Shown one piece after another: positions 13,880 through 22,385 of a DNA stretch of 35,293 bases. The notes beneath the pieces are model-generated. The model had not been told where the DNA came from, did no database searches, and saw only the letters and a list, made by a program, of their open reading frames with translations. The DNA comes from an uncultured Prevotellaceae bacterium (lineage in GTDB: Bacteria > Bacteroidota > Bacteroidia > Bacteroidales > Bacteroidaceae), in assembly GCA_902775605.1 (NCBI GenBank), contig CACYNE010000046.1, positions 1 through 35,293 of the forward strand, given 5' to 3'. The position numbers were made by a program, and so were the translations under genes. Each line of letters opens with the position of its first letter. Positions within the stretch are counted from its first letter, which is position 1.

Positions 13880-15826
13880 TTATGCTGTCACACGTATGCA
13901 CATCATCGTCAGGTCATCATTGGGCTCGGCACCGTTGCGATGTTTCTCGACGGTCTTTTCCAGCATTTCTATGACTTGGCGAGAAGATTCAAAGTGGGTA
14001 TTGCGCAAGATATCCAGCAGACGGTCTTCACCAAACTGCTCCTGAGCGACATTCTCGGCTTCGGTGAGGCCGTCGCTATAGATAAACAGCGGGCGACCCT
14101 TGATGCTGTCAATCTCTTCACCAATGTATTGCAGGTCGGCCCACAAGCCCAGTGGGGCGTTCGACTCCATCTGGAGGAAGTCGCCATGCGAGGGCGAGCC
14201 TCCGATGACGGGTGGGTTATGACCTGCGTTGCAGAACGACAGATGGCCGTTGGTGAGGTCGAGCAAGCCTACGAAGAAAGTGATGAACATGCCGTTCTTG
14301 TTGTCCTTGCCAGACATCACACTGTTCATCTGCGTACATATCTCGGCGGGTTGCAGTCCTTGGTTGGTTAGCGTCTGGAAAAGTCGGGTGGCTTGTGCCA
14401 TGAAGAGTGAGGCAGGTACGCCCTTGCCGCTTACGTCGCCCAGACAGAAATACAACAGGTTGCCCTGAAGTTCATAGCCGTAGAGGTCGCCACCCACCTC
14501 GCGGGCAGGCGTCATCCGCGCAAACATATCCAGGCCGTCGCGGTTGGGGAAGGTGCTGGGCACCATCGACATCTGAATGTCGCGCGCAATGCGAAGCTCG
14601 TTTTCTATGCGCTCCTGTTCTACTTTCAGGGCAGCCAGTCGGCGTAGGGTGCGCTGGCGCAGGAAGAAGATGACAACCACAGCAATCACCACGATGGCAC
14701 CGATAATCATGAGCAGATACATGCGCTGGCGCTCGCTCTCAATCTTTTCGTGCTCGTGTTGCAGTTTCTCACGCTCCTGCTGGGCTCGCAACTCATCAAT
14801 CTCGAAACGCTTGTTCAACTCGTTCAGTTGCTGGCGTGTCTCGGTCTTGGTCAGCGAGTCAACAAGGTCGTAGTGCTGGTTGAGGAAACCATAGGCATCT
14901 TTCCATCGGCCAATGTTCGAGAGGATGATGGCACGCTGCTTCAGGATGTCGGAATAGGCATTGATGTCGAGAGCTTCGGCATCGGGCAACTGCTGATCGT
15001 TCAGGCGCAGGGCCTCGGCAAAGTTCTTGCGTTCTGTGGCGAGACGGGCCCTGTAGCCCAGTACCTCGTTGCGTGTCACCTGCGACCATCCCACCTGCTC
15101 TAAGTGCATCACCAACGAATCGACATGTTGCTCGGCCTGGTCGAGATCTTTCATCTGCAGGTAGTAGAGATAACATGAATGGTGATAGTAGTAGAGCCAG
15201 TTGTGCAACTGCCTCGAACTGAGGGTGCTGTCTTCGCTGCAGGCATCGATATAAGTTTTCCATTCTTTCAGCAGGAGGCGCATCTTGTCGATGTTGTCCA
15301 CGCTGCGCAGCTCGTTGGAGTAATAAACGTAGATGGTGTTCTTCAGAAAGGCACCGGCACTGTCGGGATAGGTGGACAAGGCTTTTTCAAAACTGCGTGC
15401 GGCCTCCTCTCTGTTCAACTGGTTGTCATAGACGAGGGCCTTGATAAACTCGGCAGTGGTGAGGCCGTAGCCGTTGTTGCGGAGGGCGGCATCGTCGTGT
15501 ATGGCCTGTGCCACCTCGATGGCTTTGTTCTGCTCTCCGCAGAAAGAATATTCCTCGCCCAGCAGCATCCAGGCGTCGTAGTAGTCAGTCCACAGCTCGT
15601 GCTCCTTGCAGAACGTCAGTTCGGCAGGAACGGCTTCTACCAGCGAGTCGTGGATATTGTTGTTATAGTAATGCGCCAGCACGGCAAAACGTTGGCGTGC
15701 TGAGTCTGACCACGATATGTTGTTTTGGGGCAGAGAGCTTTCTGATGCTTTCTCTTTTTCTTGGCGACATCCTGCAACAAGAGCCAGCAGCAGGAGGGCA
15801 GTCAGAAGGTATGGTTTGTTCATCAT
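13880..15826 (-). CDS. Membrane TPR/SpoIIE PP2C-type phosphatase
   Basis: The 648-residue membrane protein has a lipoprotein-type signal (Cys20 in LVAGC), an extracytoplasmic helical TPR-like region (about 40-340) and a coiled coil. One transmembrane helix follows (about 369-389), then a linker (VEQERIENELRIARDIQMSM) and a cytoplasmic SpoIIE/PP2C serine phosphatase domain (about 410-648). Metal-ligand motifs are intact: GGDLYG (D447), GDVSGKG (D464), YSDGLTEA, and DDLTMMC at the end. This domain order resembles RsbU/SpoIIE partner-switch phosphatases with a built-in sensor. A retained N-terminal lipoprotein anchor plus a transmembrane helix is unusual; the first segment may instead be a plain membrane anchor. 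It heads a probable operon with the ECF sigma factor. No anti-sigma antagonist (STAS) or HATPase kinase gene is nearby. Confidence 0.88.
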   Translation of the reverse strand: MMNKPYLLTALLLLALVAGCRQEKEKASESSLPQNNISWSDSARQRFAVLAHYYNNNIHDSLVEAVPAELTFCKEHELWTDYYDAWMLLGEEYSFCGEQNKAIEVAQAIHDDAALRNNGYGLTTAEFIKALVYDNQLNREEAARSFEKALSTYPDSAGAFLKNTIYVYYSNELRSVDNIDKMRLLLKEWKTYIDACSEDSTLSSRQLHNWLYYYHHSCYLYYLQMKDLDQAEQHVDSLVMHLEQVGWSQVTRNEVLGYRARLATERKNFAEALRLNDQQLPDAEALDINAYSDILKQRAIILSNIGRWKDAYGFLNQHYDLVDSLTKTETRQQLNELNKRFEIDELRAQQEREKLQHEHEKIESERQRMYLLMIIGAIVVIAVVVIFFLRQRTLRRLAALKVEQERIENELRIARDIQMSMVPSTFPNRDGLDMFARMTPAREVGGDLYGYELQGNLLYFCLGDVSGKGVPASLFMAQATRLFQTLTNQGLQPAEICTQMNSVMSGKDNKNGMFITFFVGLLDLTNGHLSFCNAGHNPPVIGGSPSHGDFLQMESNAPLGLWADLQYIGEEIDSIKGRPLFIYSDGLTEAENVAQEQFGEDRLLDILRNTHFESSRQVIEMLEKTVEKHRNGAEPNDDLTMMCIRVTA

Positions 15827-15854
15827 TTTTTCACATTAGGCAGTAATTCGACTG

Positions 15855-15862
15855 CAAAGTTA
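15855..15862 (-). promoter_or_regulatory. -7 box (TAACTTTG) of the phosphatase-sigma operon
   Basis: TAACTTTG on the minus strand lies about 28 bases before ATG 15826. It is divergent from the GH16 promoter. Confidence 0.7.
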
Positions 15863-15904
15863 CATTTTTTTCTTCATAATTGTCCTGTTTTGATGGAAAA
15901 ATCG

Positions 15905-15912
15905 TATCTTTG
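15905..15912 (+). promoter_or_regulatory. -7 box (TATCTTTG) of the GH16 gene
   Basis: TATCTTTG lies 25 bases before ATG 15938. Confidence 0.7.
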
Positions 15913-15937
15913 TCGCATCAACTACAAAAATGAATTT

Positions 15938-16777
15938 ATGAGACGAAGTTTATTGATGACAATATTGTTGCTGGGAGCAATGCCGCTCTTGGCGCAGGAT
16001 TGGCAGTTGGTGTGGAGCGATGAGTTTAACACCGACGGAAGGCCCGACAGCAAGGTGTGGAACTATGAGCAGGGCTTCGTGCGTAATCACGAGGACCAGT
16101 GGTATCAGGCAGAGAACGCCTATCAGAAGGATGGCTTGTTGGTCATTGAGGCACGGCGTGAGCAGCGACCCAATCCCACCTATCGCCCCAATGGCAGACA
16201 CTGGGGGCAGCAGCGCGACAGCATTCATTATTCTTCGGCCTGTCTGACTACGCAGGGCAAATACTCTTTCCTCTATGGACGCATGGAGGTGTGCGCACGC
16301 ATCCCTACGGCTGGTGGTGCCTGGCCTGCCATCTGGACGTTGGGCAGCGGCATGGAATGGCCATCGTGTGGCGAGATTGATATCATGGAGTTTTATCGCA
16401 CCAATGGGGTGCCTTATATCCTGGCTAACGTGGCGTGGGGTAACGACAGACATTATCAGGCGGTGTGGGCGAGTAAGAAGATGCCCTACACGCATTTCAC
16501 TGAGCGCGATGCCAACTGGGCACAGCGTTTCCATGTCTGGCGTATGGATTGGGACGAGGTGTCTATCCGACTCTATCTGGATGATGAGCTTCTAAACGAG
16601 GTTCCGCTGAGTAGAACGGTAAACGGCAGCATCGGACAAAACAAAAACCCCTTCCAACACCCGCAGTATATTCTGCTAAACTTGGCATTGGGAGGGGATA
16701 ATGGTGGCGTCATCGATGACAGCGCCTTTCCTATGCGCTATGAGATAGATTATGTGCGCATCTATCAAAAGCAATAA
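15938..16777 (+). CDS. GH16 beta-glucanase (laminarinase/lichenase type)
   Basis: The 279-residue secreted enzyme has a signal peptide (MRRSLLMTILLLGAMPLLAQ) and a single GH16 domain beginning WQLVWSDEFNTDG. The catalytic motif is GEIDIMEF, with nucleophile E146, D148 and acid/base E151. The extra residue in ExDxxE is the beta-bulge form typical of laminarinases and other endo-1,3(4)-beta-glucanases. Other family features are YGRMEVCARIPTAGGAWPAI and the C-terminal YEIDYVRIYQKQ. No carbohydrate-binding module or sorting tail is present. ATG 15938 is chosen because longer in-frame starts lie upstream of the promoter. It probably hydrolyses mixed-linkage or 1,3-beta-glucan; the exact substrate is unproven. 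Confidence 0.93.
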   Translation: MRRSLLMTILLLGAMPLLAQDWQLVWSDEFNTDGRPDSKVWNYEQGFVRNHEDQWYQAENAYQKDGLLVIEARREQRPNPTYRPNGRHWGQQRDSIHYSSACLTTQGKYSFLYGRMEVCARIPTAGGAWPAIWTLGSGMEWPSCGEIDIMEFYRTNGVPYILANVAWGNDRHYQAVWASKKMPYTHFTERDANWAQRFHVWRMDWDEVSIRLYLDDELLNEVPLSRTVNGSIGQNKNPFQHPQYILLNLALGGDNGGVIDDSAFPMRYEIDYVRIYQKQ

Positions 16778-16797
16778 GCCGTTTCTCTAATAGTGAC

Positions 16798-16830
16798 AGG
16801 CCTTCTCTCTCTTGGAGAAAGGCCTTTTTT
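16798..16830 (+). terminator. Intrinsic terminator after GH16
   Basis: AGGCCTT...AAGGCCT hairpin with inner CTC/GAG pairing, followed by a run of six T. Confidence 0.85.
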
Positions 16831-17347
16831 ATTTCACGCGCCAGACGTTCAGCACAATGCCGTTGAAACCGCCTGCAGAGAAGGTGGGGGCACAGAGGAA
16901 CAGCGAGTTGTTCAGCCATGCGTATTTGCTGTCGGCAGGAGCCTCGAACTGAGGGGCACAACGGAAATAGAACGAGGGATTGCCGTTGGCATCTTTCGTG
17001 TTGCAGATGATGCCGCGGTTGCGTACGTGGATATACACGCCATCGTCGGTCTTAATACAGTAGATGGCCTCCAGCTCTGTGCGTCCGTCGGCATTAGCCA
17101 ACTGATAGTCGGCACCGCCGCTGATAATCGTGCCCTTGATATTGGGACCCTCGAAGGTGCCGCCAGTGATGGGAATCACGGTGCGTCGGCCGTGCTGGGT
17201 GTTGTTGATGGAGAAAGTGCCGTCGAGTGTAACCTTCAGTTGAAGGGCGAATTCCAATTCTGGAGCAGGCACCGCCTGGGGCTGCTCAGTCTGTGCGCTG
17301 GCACTCAATGTGAGCACGGTCAGCAGCAGGGTAAATAGATACTTCAT
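16829..17347 (-). CDS. Secreted DUF3237-family protein
   Basis: The 172-residue protein has a signal peptide (MKYLFTLLLTVLTLSASAQ) and a DUF3237/UPF0311 domain. Signature stretches are RTVIPITGGTFEGPNIKGTI, ISGGADYQL and DGVYIHVRNRGI, ending in LNVWRVK. The family forms small beta-barrels; its biochemical role is not established, and most members are cytosolic, so the signal peptide here is notable. It lies 6 bases behind a lipoprotein gene and is probably co-transcribed with it. Its stop overlaps the T-run of the GH16 terminator. Confidence 0.85.
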   Translation of the reverse strand: MKYLFTLLLTVLTLSASAQTEQPQAVPAPELEFALQLKVTLDGTFSINNTQHGRRTVIPITGGTFEGPNIKGTIISGGADYQLANADGRTELEAIYCIKTDDGVYIHVRNRGIICNTKDANGNPSFYFRCAPQFEAPADSKYAWLNNSLFLCAPTFSAGGFNGIVLNVWRVK

Positions 17348-17353
17348 AGTGGT

Positions 17354-17842
17354 TTACTCAGCAGCAGGTTCTAATGTGGATGCATCGATAGAGTCTTCTG
17401 CGTCCAGGCTGTCAGCAGCCAGCGTTTCCTCCAAGTCGGAGTCGGGCGTAATGTTGTACTTCTGCTCCAGTTGGGTAGCCAGATTCTCTGTCTCTTCAAG
17501 TAACTTCATGAAATCCTCGTCGGCCATCAGCTTCTGGAAAGCCTCTGTAATGGCCTCCTGGTTCACTTGATCCTGAATGGCATCAAGGACGGTAGTCGCT
17601 TTTTCATTAGCATCCTCAATGGCGTTGAAATCTTCTTCGGTTTCAACGGCTCTCAACGCTTCTATTTGGGCGGAATACATACCTTTGAAGAAGTACTCCC
17701 ACTGGGCTGCATCCCAACTGCTTCCGTTCTTCTGAACGTCCTCAACCAAAGCCTCCATCTTACTGATGCCAGTCTTCTCACCGCAAGCAGCCATCAGAAA
17801 GCACATCATCAGGGCACAGAGGCCCATCATCATTTTTTTCAT
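17354..17842 (-). CDS. Helical acidic lipoprotein, unknown function
   Basis: The 162-residue lipoprotein has an SPII signal with a Met-rich core and lipobox MAAC (Cys20). The mature part is strongly acidic and helical (KMEALVEDVQKNGSSWDAAQ; EAFQKLMADEDFMKLLEETE) and ends in a disordered acidic tail (DSLDAEDSIDASTLEPAAE). The family is not recognised; small helical lipoproteins of this kind are common in Prevotella. It is the first gene of a two-gene unit with the DUF3237 protein, with its own -7 box at 17906. Confidence 0.75.
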   Translation of the reverse strand: MKKMMMGLCALMMCFLMAACGEKTGISKMEALVEDVQKNGSSWDAAQWEYFFKGMYSAQIEALRAVETEEDFNAIEDANEKATTVLDAIQDQVNQEAITEAFQKLMADEDFMKLLEETENLATQLEQKYNITPDSDLEETLAADSLDAEDSIDASTLEPAAE

Positions 17843-17905
17843 TGTCTGTTTGTTTTAATATGGTTAATATTGAAAATTAATAGGTTTCTATGCTTAATTT
17901 GGCAG

Positions 17906-17913
17906 CAAAGATA
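17906..17913 (-). promoter_or_regulatory. -7 box (TATCTTTG) of the lipoprotein/DUF3237 unit
   Basis: TATCTTTG on the minus strand with a leader of about 60 bases. Confidence 0.7.
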
Positions 17914-17988
17914 AATATTATTTTCATACGAACCAAGAAAAACAGGCAATAATTTGCTCGGAGGGGCTAATAAAGCAAACTCACGTCC

Positions 17989-19428
17989 TTATACCTGTGG
18001 CAGGTGGAAACGGTATTTGTTGCTGAAGAGCTCCTTGACAGTGTTGATCTCGAGGAACTTCGTGCCGCCACTCTCACCAACATTACCACTCAGATAGGCA
18101 ATTTTGTCGTTTTCCTGAAGATAGCCTTTCTGGCGCAGCATACGGACGGCAGCCAAGAAGAGCTTCTCGCTGTCGATGTGCTCTTTTTGGAAGACGGGGA
18201 TAACACCATAGCTCAGGGCCAACAGACGCTGAACCTTATCCTGATAACAGATGGCCAGCACGGGGTTGGGTCCACGGAAGGCTGCCAAAGAGCGGGCAGT
18301 GAGTCCTGTGGTGGAGTCGGTGATGATACCCTTGACACCCAGTTTCTCGGTAGCCTCGATGGCACTGTGAGACATAAACTCGCGGATGTCGCAGTTGGGG
18401 GGCAGGGGAATCTCGATGTCATTCTCACGCAACTTGTCGCGCTCTGCCTGCTCGGCAATCTGAGCCATCGTTGTTACGGCCTCGACGGGATACTTGCCGC
18501 TGGCGGTCTCACCAGAGAGCATCAGGGCATCGGTGCGATAGTAGATGGCGTTGGCAATATCGGTAACCTCGGCACGGGTGGGGCGGGGGTTCTGAATCAT
18601 AGAGTGAAGCATCTGTGTGGCTACAATAACGGGCTTCTTAGCCTGCACGCACTTGCGGATGATGCGGCGCTGGATGCCAGGGATGCGCTCGATGGGAACC
18701 TCGATGCCCAAGTCGCCGCGGGCAATCATAATACCATAGGAGGCTTCGATAATCTCATCGATATTGTCAACACCTTCCTGGTTCTCAATCTTCGAGATAA
18801 TCTTGATGTCTGAGTTGTAGGCATCGAGAATGGCTTGAACGGCTCTCACGTCGGCTGCAGAGCGTACAAACGAGTGGGCAATGAAGTCGATGTCGAGGTC
18901 GATGGCCAGCATGATGTTGCGGCGGTCTTTTTCTGTGAGTGCGGGCAGGTCGATGTGGATACCTGGCACATTGACACTCTTGCGTGAGCCAAGCACGCCG
19001 TCGTTCTTCACCTGAGCCATAATCTGTGGGCCGTTGATGCCGATGACCTGCATATCGAGGGCACCGTCATCGAACAGGATGTGACAGCCTTCGTGCAAAT
19101 CGGCAGCGAAGTTTTTGTAGGTCACATTCACAATGTCGTGGGTGGTTTCCATCTCTGGGCGACCGAAAATCTTCACGACGTCACCCGTCTTATATTGAAT
19201 GGGTTCTGCGCAAGCGGTGGTACGCACCTCGGGACCCTTGGTGTCGATAAGGATGCCGATGTGATGGCTCACCTCGCGCACATTTTTTACAATCTGTCTG
19301 ATACCCTCCTCTGGAGCATGGGCTGTATTCATGCGAACAACGTTCATACCTGCATTGAAAAGAGCACGTATGAACTCGGTGTCGCATCTCCTGTCGCTTA
19401 TGGATGCAACGATTTTAGTCTGCTTCAT
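17989..19428 (-). CDS. pyk: Pyruvate kinase
   Basis: The 479-residue protein is a complete pyruvate kinase, converting PEP and ADP to pyruvate and ATP. It opens MKQTKIVASISDRR and carries GMNVVRMNTAHA, IDTKGPEVRT, SKIENQEGVDNIDEI (catalytic Lys), IMIARGDLGIEVP, KPVIVATQMLHSMI, and RAEVTDIANAIYYRTDALML before SGETASGKYPVEAV. The C-terminal domain is present. MNTAHA in place of the usual NFSHG is, as far as I recall, a Bacteroidetes variant. It is monocistronic, with a TAACTTTG box 33 bases upstream. Confidence 0.96.
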   Translation of the reverse strand: MKQTKIVASISDRRCDTEFIRALFNAGMNVVRMNTAHAPEEGIRQIVKNVREVSHHIGILIDTKGPEVRTTACAEPIQYKTGDVVKIFGRPEMETTHDIVNVTYKNFAADLHEGCHILFDDGALDMQVIGINGPQIMAQVKNDGVLGSRKSVNVPGIHIDLPALTEKDRRNIMLAIDLDIDFIAHSFVRSAADVRAVQAILDAYNSDIKIISKIENQEGVDNIDEIIEASYGIMIARGDLGIEVPIERIPGIQRRIIRKCVQAKKPVIVATQMLHSMIQNPRPTRAEVTDIANAIYYRTDALMLSGETASGKYPVEAVTTMAQIAEQAERDKLRENDIEIPLPPNCDIREFMSHSAIEATEKLGVKGIITDSTTGLTARSLAAFRGPNPVLAICYQDKVQRLLALSYGVIPVFQKEHIDSEKLFLAAVRMLRQKGYLQENDKIAYLSGNVGESGGTKFLEINTVKELFSNKYRFHLPQV

Positions 19429-19461
19429 ATAATCTTTTTACTAATACCTGAAATTCGGGTG

Positions 19462-19469
19462 CAAAGTTA
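19462..19469 (-). promoter_or_regulatory. -7 box (TAACTTTG) of pyk
   Basis: TAACTTTG followed by C on the minus strand, in a typical position upstream of ATG 19428. Confidence 0.75.
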
Positions 19470-19570
19470 CGCATAATTTCTGAAATAATATCTGCTCTTT
19501 AAGATTTATTTTCAATAAATTGAAAAGACAGGCAGCAGGGATCCGGTGAAGAAACGGAGCGATGAGGGAA

Positions 19571-19609
19571 AAAAAGAAACGACAGACCCCGTGTGGAATC
19601 TGCCGTCTC
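19571..19609 (-). terminator. Intrinsic terminator after the GH10 gene
   Basis: On the minus strand AGACGGCAGA pairs along all ten positions (two G-U) with TCTGTCGTTT, followed by CTTTTTTT. Confidence 0.8.
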
Positions 19610-19629
19610 GAAAAGAGTGTATGAAGTGA

Positions 19630-22233
19630 TTACTTTCTCAATACCTTGCGGCCGTTCATGATGACGATACCCTTATAGTTGGCATCTACCTTCTGGCCCT
19701 TGAGGTTATAGACTACGGTGTTCTGAGGCTCAGCGGTAACAACCGTCTGAATGCCTGTGTTCAGCGTGCAGATGAACTTCACCTTGTCGATGTTACAGTT
19801 GGCGTCGGTGATGGTGAAGCGCAGGATCTGCTGACCCTCAGTCAGGTTCTTTGTCAGCGAGCCGGTCATCACCTTATAGGTGTCCCAACCGCCGGTAGGC
19901 GTAACCTTGACGGTACCAATCTTAGTCACCGTGCTTCCCTTGACGAGGTTGATGCTGAATCCGCCGTTAGAGCTTGAGCCGTTAGAGCAGGTAGCCTCGA
20001 ATGAGTATTCGCCGGGCTCTGTAACGTTCACTGAATATTCAGTCCATTCGCCGTTAGAGGTATAGCCGATGGCTGTGCCGTTATTGCCCTTCACAAGGTC
20101 GAGTCCCTCGTTGTCGTTGCGATAGTTGGCATCGCCTTCGTTGTTGGTATCCTTGTCGTGGAAGGTGAAGCCTTCACCGCCCTTGTCAAAGTCCTCAGCC
20201 TGGATGGTGCCAGGAATATTGATGAGGTTCTTGTAAGGAGCACGCTGGGCCTTAACCTTCAGCGTCTTGGTAACAGAGTTCTTTGACTTGCCCTCGGCAT
20301 CGGTTGCTGTGGCAACAATGCTGTATGAACCTGCCTCTGCGGGGTAGTAGGTCAGTGTGTAGGGTGACTCTGTCAGTGTGCCAATCAGCAGGTTGTTGGC
20401 ATAGATGCTCACATGATCAATGGTGCTTGTGGTGGTTCTTGGTGTCACGGTGATGACGGCAGAATCGCCAACGGTGATAGAGGTGGGCTTGATAGAATTG
20501 ATGGTAACGCTCATGCTCTTATCTTCCACGAAACGTGTGAACTTGATGTTCTTTATGTAGAAACCACCCTTGGTAACCATCAGTGTAATGACGTGGCGAC
20601 CTGCGTTCAGGGGAACCTGCATCACACCGTGCATGGTCTGATACTCACTGGTGCTGCCAGTCTTGGGGACCTCAATAAACTCGGTGAGATATTCGAGGTT
20701 GTCCAAGGTATATTCTGACAGGTGGAAAGAACCGCCAGACTTGGTAGAAGCAATTTCAGCATCGAAAGTGTAGAGGCCAGAGTCGGCAACTTCTACGGTA
20801 TAGTCCATCCACTGACCGTCTTTGGTAGCAACAAGGCTGCGTGATGCACTCTTGAATGCTACATCAGAAGCTCCCTTGTCGTATTCGGTGATATTGATGG
20901 TGCCAGGCAACTGAGGAATGGTCTCGAGGTAGGGCTCATGCTTCGTGGTAGAGCTGAGCACGTTGAAACGTCCATAACGCTCGTAGGTAGAGCCATCGGT
21001 AGCTGTTACCACAGCCTTTGTGTTGTTCCATCCAGACTTGCTTGTGGTGTATTCCACAATGTAGGGAGCTTCAGTCATGGTGCTTACCAATGCATCGTTT
21101 ACATAGAAATCAACCTTTTCAACGGTCTTGGTGGCCATGCTGACGCGTACCTTGATAGGCAGCACGTCTCCCTTAGCAACTTTCAGAGAAGCAGGACGGA
21201 TATAGATAGAGGCCTCTTTCTTCATGCCAGGGAAGGGGCTTGGCGCATTCTTGGCAGTATCAGTTTCCATATACTGTTTCAACCAAGTCATAGCAGGACG
21301 CTCTTGACCGTTCCTGTAAAGACCAGAGTTGCCGTCGGTGGTCCAGGTCTTGCCATAGACATAACCCCACAGGGTGATACCTGCGCAGTAAGGCTTTTCC
21401 CACATATAGGGGATTTGTTCCTGGTAACGCTGCAACTGAAGTGCATCGTCAGAAGTACCGATGTCATACTCAGTGCTGTACATAGGCATCTTCAGGGCAT
21501 TCTGGATTTTGGTCTCAGACTCTTTGAATTTGTTGAGGTTGCAATCGGTCAGGTCGTGACTCTGACAGCCATAGGCATCGATAGGTGCACCAGCATCGCG
21601 CAGAGTACGAACAAGGTCGATATACTCGTCGGTGTTCCACTGGAACGTGTTATAGTCATTGTAAATCAGAATGGCATCCGGCCAACGCTCGCCAGCCATA
21701 TCGAAGGCTTTGATAAGCCAGTCGTAACCGGTCTTTCCGCCACCACCTAATGACTCTTTCATCATGGGGTTGCCTGCCTGGTGCGTACCTACGGCCTCGT
21801 TCACTACGTCAATCAAAGGCAGAGTCTTATACTTTGACTTGACTTTGTTGTACCAGTTGGTGATGGCAGCAAAGCGATCTTTGGGAGTCAGGTTGGGTAA
21901 CCAGTTGGGGTACTGGGCACCCCATACCAAAGCATGGAACTTATAGGTGAAGTTGTGTTGCTTGGCATAGTTGAATGCCTTGTCGCATCCCCAGTTGAAA
22001 GAACCTTTGGTGCCCTCAACAGAGCCCCACTTTGATTCGTTCTCACAGGTAATCTGATTCCAGAGCTTGTAAAATGCGGGCACGCCACTACCGGCATCCA
22101 CATTGTAACTGGTGGTGATGTTGCCTAAGAATTTGTCTTGGTTTGAAGACAATTGTGCAATAGCTTGCTGTGGCATGGCAAGGGAAGCCATCAACAGCAA
22201 ACCTACGGAAGGTAAATGTTTAAGCATAATCAT
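19630..22233 (-). CDS. GH10 endo-xylanase with two Ig-like and two CBM6-like domains
   Basis: The 867-residue secreted xylanase starts with a signal peptide. The GH10 catalytic domain (about 30-325) has acid/base E146 in LIDVVNEAV and nucleophile E255 in MYSTEYDIG. Then come an Ig-like domain (about 340-430), a CBM6-like module (about 440-580), a second Ig-like domain (about 585-675) and a clearer CBM6 (about 685-825). A Por-type C-terminal tail ends it (VVYNLKGQKVDANYKGIVIM). It would cleave xylan backbones and bind xylan through CBM6. The usual HxLVWH segment reads HALVWG here. ATG 22233 is chosen because longer starts precede or overlap the TAACTTTG box at 22258. The domain limits are rough. 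Confidence 0.93.
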   Translation of the reverse strand: MIMLKHLPSVGLLLMASLAMPQQAIAQLSSNQDKFLGNITTSYNVDAGSGVPAFYKLWNQITCENESKWGSVEGTKGSFNWGCDKAFNYAKQHNFTYKFHALVWGAQYPNWLPNLTPKDRFAAITNWYNKVKSKYKTLPLIDVVNEAVGTHQAGNPMMKESLGGGGKTGYDWLIKAFDMAGERWPDAILIYNDYNTFQWNTDEYIDLVRTLRDAGAPIDAYGCQSHDLTDCNLNKFKESETKIQNALKMPMYSTEYDIGTSDDALQLQRYQEQIPYMWEKPYCAGITLWGYVYGKTWTTDGNSGLYRNGQERPAMTWLKQYMETDTAKNAPSPFPGMKKEASIYIRPASLKVAKGDVLPIKVRVSMATKTVEKVDFYVNDALVSTMTEAPYIVEYTTSKSGWNNTKAVVTATDGSTYERYGRFNVLSSTTKHEPYLETIPQLPGTINITEYDKGASDVAFKSASRSLVATKDGQWMDYTVEVADSGLYTFDAEIASTKSGGSFHLSEYTLDNLEYLTEFIEVPKTGSTSEYQTMHGVMQVPLNAGRHVITLMVTKGGFYIKNIKFTRFVEDKSMSVTINSIKPTSITVGDSAVITVTPRTTTSTIDHVSIYANNLLIGTLTESPYTLTYYPAEAGSYSIVATATDAEGKSKNSVTKTLKVKAQRAPYKNLINIPGTIQAEDFDKGGEGFTFHDKDTNNEGDANYRNDNEGLDLVKGNNGTAIGYTSNGEWTEYSVNVTEPGEYSFEATCSNGSSSNGGFSINLVKGSTVTKIGTVKVTPTGGWDTYKVMTGSLTKNLTEGQQILRFTITDANCNIDKVKFICTLNTGIQTVVTAEPQNTVVYNLKGQKVDANYKGIVIMNGRKVLRK

Positions 22234-22257
22234 GTTGTTAGTTATTGATTTTCGGTG

Positions 22258-22265
22258 CAAAGTTA
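22258..22265 (-). promoter_or_regulatory. -7 box (TAACTTTG) of the GH10 gene
   Basis: TAACTTTG on the minus strand, 24 bases upstream of ATG 22233. Confidence 0.75.
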
Positions 22266-22351
22266 TAGATTTTTTTCTAAATACATTTTTCTCCATGTTT
22301 CATATTCGTTATTTTTTTGCAGAAAAATGCGGGTCTTTCGAAATAATTACG

Positions 22352-22359
22352 TAATTTTG
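22352..22359 (+). promoter_or_regulatory. -7 box (TAATTTTG) of the endonuclease gene
   Basis: TAATTTTG lies 26 bases upstream of ATG 22386; divergent from the GH10 promoter. Confidence 0.65.
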
Positions 22360-22385
22360 CACTCATCATCGTTAAAACTAATTCA

